Positions 9,736 through 10,943 of a DNA stretch of 10,943 nt are shown piece by piece. Each line of letters begins with the position of its first letter. The first letter of the stretch is position 1. Source of the DNA: Pseudomonadota bacterium (GTDB lineage: Bacteria > Pseudomonadota > Gammaproteobacteria > Burkholderiales > Burkholderiaceae_B); the NCBI GenBank assembly GCA_021793095.1, contig JAJYTK010000015.1:1-10943 (forward strand), in the 5' to 3' direction. Under the pieces are notes generated by a model. The model was not told where the DNA came from, ran no database searches, and saw only the letters and a program-made list of their open reading frames with translations. The position numbers were made by a program, and so were the translations under genes.

Positions 9736-10943
9736 TTGAATCGTGGCTTTTACCTAGTGATGGCAGCCCAAGCTCTGTCTTCGGTTGCCGATAACGCCCT
9801 GCTGATCGCCGCCATTGCCTTGATCGATGATTTGCAAGGACCGGACTGGATGGTACCACTGATGAAGTGGTGGTTTGCTCTGGCTTATGTGGTGTTAGCT
9901 GCCTTTGTTGGCGCTTTCTCTGACTCTTTCCCAAAGGGCCGGGTCATGTTCAGCACCAATGCCGTCAAAATTGCTGGCTGCATTTTAATGTTTCTGGTCA
10001 CCTTTCTGGCCAACTCTGCAGGGGGACAGCTCACTTGGGTATTTGTCGCTTACACTTTGGTTGGGGTGGGCGCCGCCGCCTACTCACCCGCTAAATACGG
10101 CATCATCACCGAGATGCTCAAGCCCGAGCTTTTGGTCAAAGGCAATAGCTGGATTGAGGGCCTTACGGTCTTATCCATCATTGTCGGCACCGTCTTGGGC
10201 GGGGTTTTGATTCACCCCGATGTCTCACATTTCCTGATGCGTGATCTCGGCCTGTCGAGCATGGCCTATAACCGAGCTGAGGCAGCGATTTTGGTCATCG
10301 CCTTAGTCTATCTCGCCGCCGCACTCTTTAACCTCATGATCCCCAAAACGGGCATGGTCTACCCAAAACAAGAAACCCGCCCACTGGTCTTGCTCAGCAC
10401 TTTCAAGCGCTACGTCGTGATTTTATGGAGTGATAAACTGGGCCAAATCTCCCTGGCCGTGACTACCTTGTTTTGGGGGGTGGGCGCGACGTTACAGCTC
10501 ATCGTTATCGAGTGGGGGGCTCAGCATCTGGGGTACCGACTGGATCAGTCCTCTATTCTCATGGGGGTGACGGCCTTTGGAACGGTGATTGGTGCGTCTT
10601 TGGCGGGGCGTGTCCCCTTGCGCCGTGCGCTCAGCGTCTTGCCCATGGGGGCGGTGATGGGGCTGATGGTGCTCTTTATGCTGGTTGTTAAAAGCACCTG
10701 GGCCGTTTATACGCTGCTGATTGTGATTGGCGCCCTGTCGGGCTATTTTGTGGTGCCCATGAATGCGCTGCTACAGCATCGGGGCCATGTATTGCTGTCT
10801 GCGGGTCATTCCATCGCCGTGCAAAACTTTAATGAGCAATCCAATATTCTTTTGATGTTGGGCCTATACAGCCTCATGCTGTGGCTCAATATTTCCATCT
10901 ACGTCATTATTGTCTTCTTTGGCCTGCTGGTCACCTCATTGAT
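9736..10943 (+). CDS. lplT: Lysophospholipid transporter LplT (MFS, partial, C-terminus cut)
   Basis: LplT moves lysophospholipids such as lysophosphatidylethanolamine across the inner membrane to the cytoplasmic leaflet for re-acylation. The frame is open for 402 codons to the window edge, close to full length for the family. I place the start at TTG 9736, giving MNRGFYLVMAAQALSSVADNALL, the family N-terminus; TGA at 9724-9726 rules out a longer protein, and the first ATG (9760) would remove eight conserved residues including NRGFY. TGAG lies 8 bases before TTG, a weak ribosome site. Recognisable motifs are SPAKYG (117-122), WIEGLTVLSIIVGTVLGG, FWGVGATLQL (246-255), VPMNALLQHRGH (340-351) and AVQNFNEQS (361-369). 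About eleven or twelve hydrophobic segments are spread along the chain. The acyltransferase partner gene is not visible here. It diverges from smc. Confidence 0.94.
   Translation, partial: MNRGFYLVMAAQALSSVADNALLIAAIALIDDLQGPDWMVPLMKWWFALAYVVLAAFVGAFSDSFPKGRVMFSTNAVKIAGCILMFLVTFLANSAGGQLTWVFVAYTLVGVGAAAYSPAKYGIITEMLKPELLVKGNSWIEGLTVLSIIVGTVLGGVLIHPDVSHFLMRDLGLSSMAYNRAEAAILVIALVYLAAALFNLMIPKTGMVYPKQETRPLVLLSTFKRYVVILWSDKLGQISLAVTTLFWGVGATLQLIVIEWGAQHLGYRLDQSSILMGVTAFGTVIGASLAGRVPLRRALSVLPMGAVMGLMVLFMLVVKSTWAVYTLLIVIGALSGYFVVPMNALLQHRGHVLLSAGHSIAVQNFNEQSNILLMLGLYSLMLWLNISIYVIIVFFGLLVTSL

Noticed and set aside
9760..9762. ATG as the start of lplT
   Set aside because: It would discard the conserved NRGFY residues encoded in frame just upstream; TTG 9736 gives the expected N-terminus.

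Overview
The window looks like a conserved core stretch of a betaproteobacterial chromosome, most likely from an Alcaligenaceae relative (Bordetella/Alcaligenes/Advenella group) with moderate GC. This rests on protein families, on the gene order yciB-bolA-peptidylprolyl isomerase facing ligA-zipA-smc with lplT divergent beyond smc, and on a betaproteobacterial-type ZipA. The placement is inferred from memory of such genomes, not from a search. Coding density is high, no gap exceeds about 200 bases, and I see no rRNA, tRNA, CRISPR array, insertion sequence or prophage gene.

Layout. Positions 1-889 (minus) hold the N-terminal part of a periplasmic branched-chain amino acid-type ABC transporter binding protein, cut by the window edge. 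A 160-base divergent gap follows. Then come three plus-strand genes: yciB (1050-1598), a BolA-family gene (1757-2023) and a secreted parvulin-type peptidylprolyl isomerase (2044-2826). The last two are 20 bases apart and probably co-transcribed. A 47-base convergent gap with a short perfect hairpin separates them from a minus-strand block read in the order smc (9539-5988), zipA (5938-4910), ligA (4910-2874). zipA and ligA overlap by one base (TAATG). A 196-base divergent gap rich in inverted repeats separates smc from lplT, which starts at TTG 9736 and runs off the right edge.

How the genes fit together. The minus-strand block combines chromosome organisation (SMC condensin ATPase), division (ZipA, the FtsZ membrane tether) and replication/repair (NAD-dependent DNA ligase). 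YciB and LplT are envelope membrane proteins linked to cell-envelope maintenance and lysophospholipid recycling. The isomerase acts on exported proteins, and BolA proteins work with monothiol glutaredoxins in iron-sulfur or redox regulation.

I do not see an undescribed multi-gene system here. The points most worth a second look are an apparent tandem duplication of the ZipA FtsZ-binding fold, a cluster of palindromes around the smc promoter, a nested hairpin between yciB and bolA, an Arg-to-Cys change beside a conserved histidine of the BolA protein, and the non-ATG starts of smc (GTG) and lplT (TTG).
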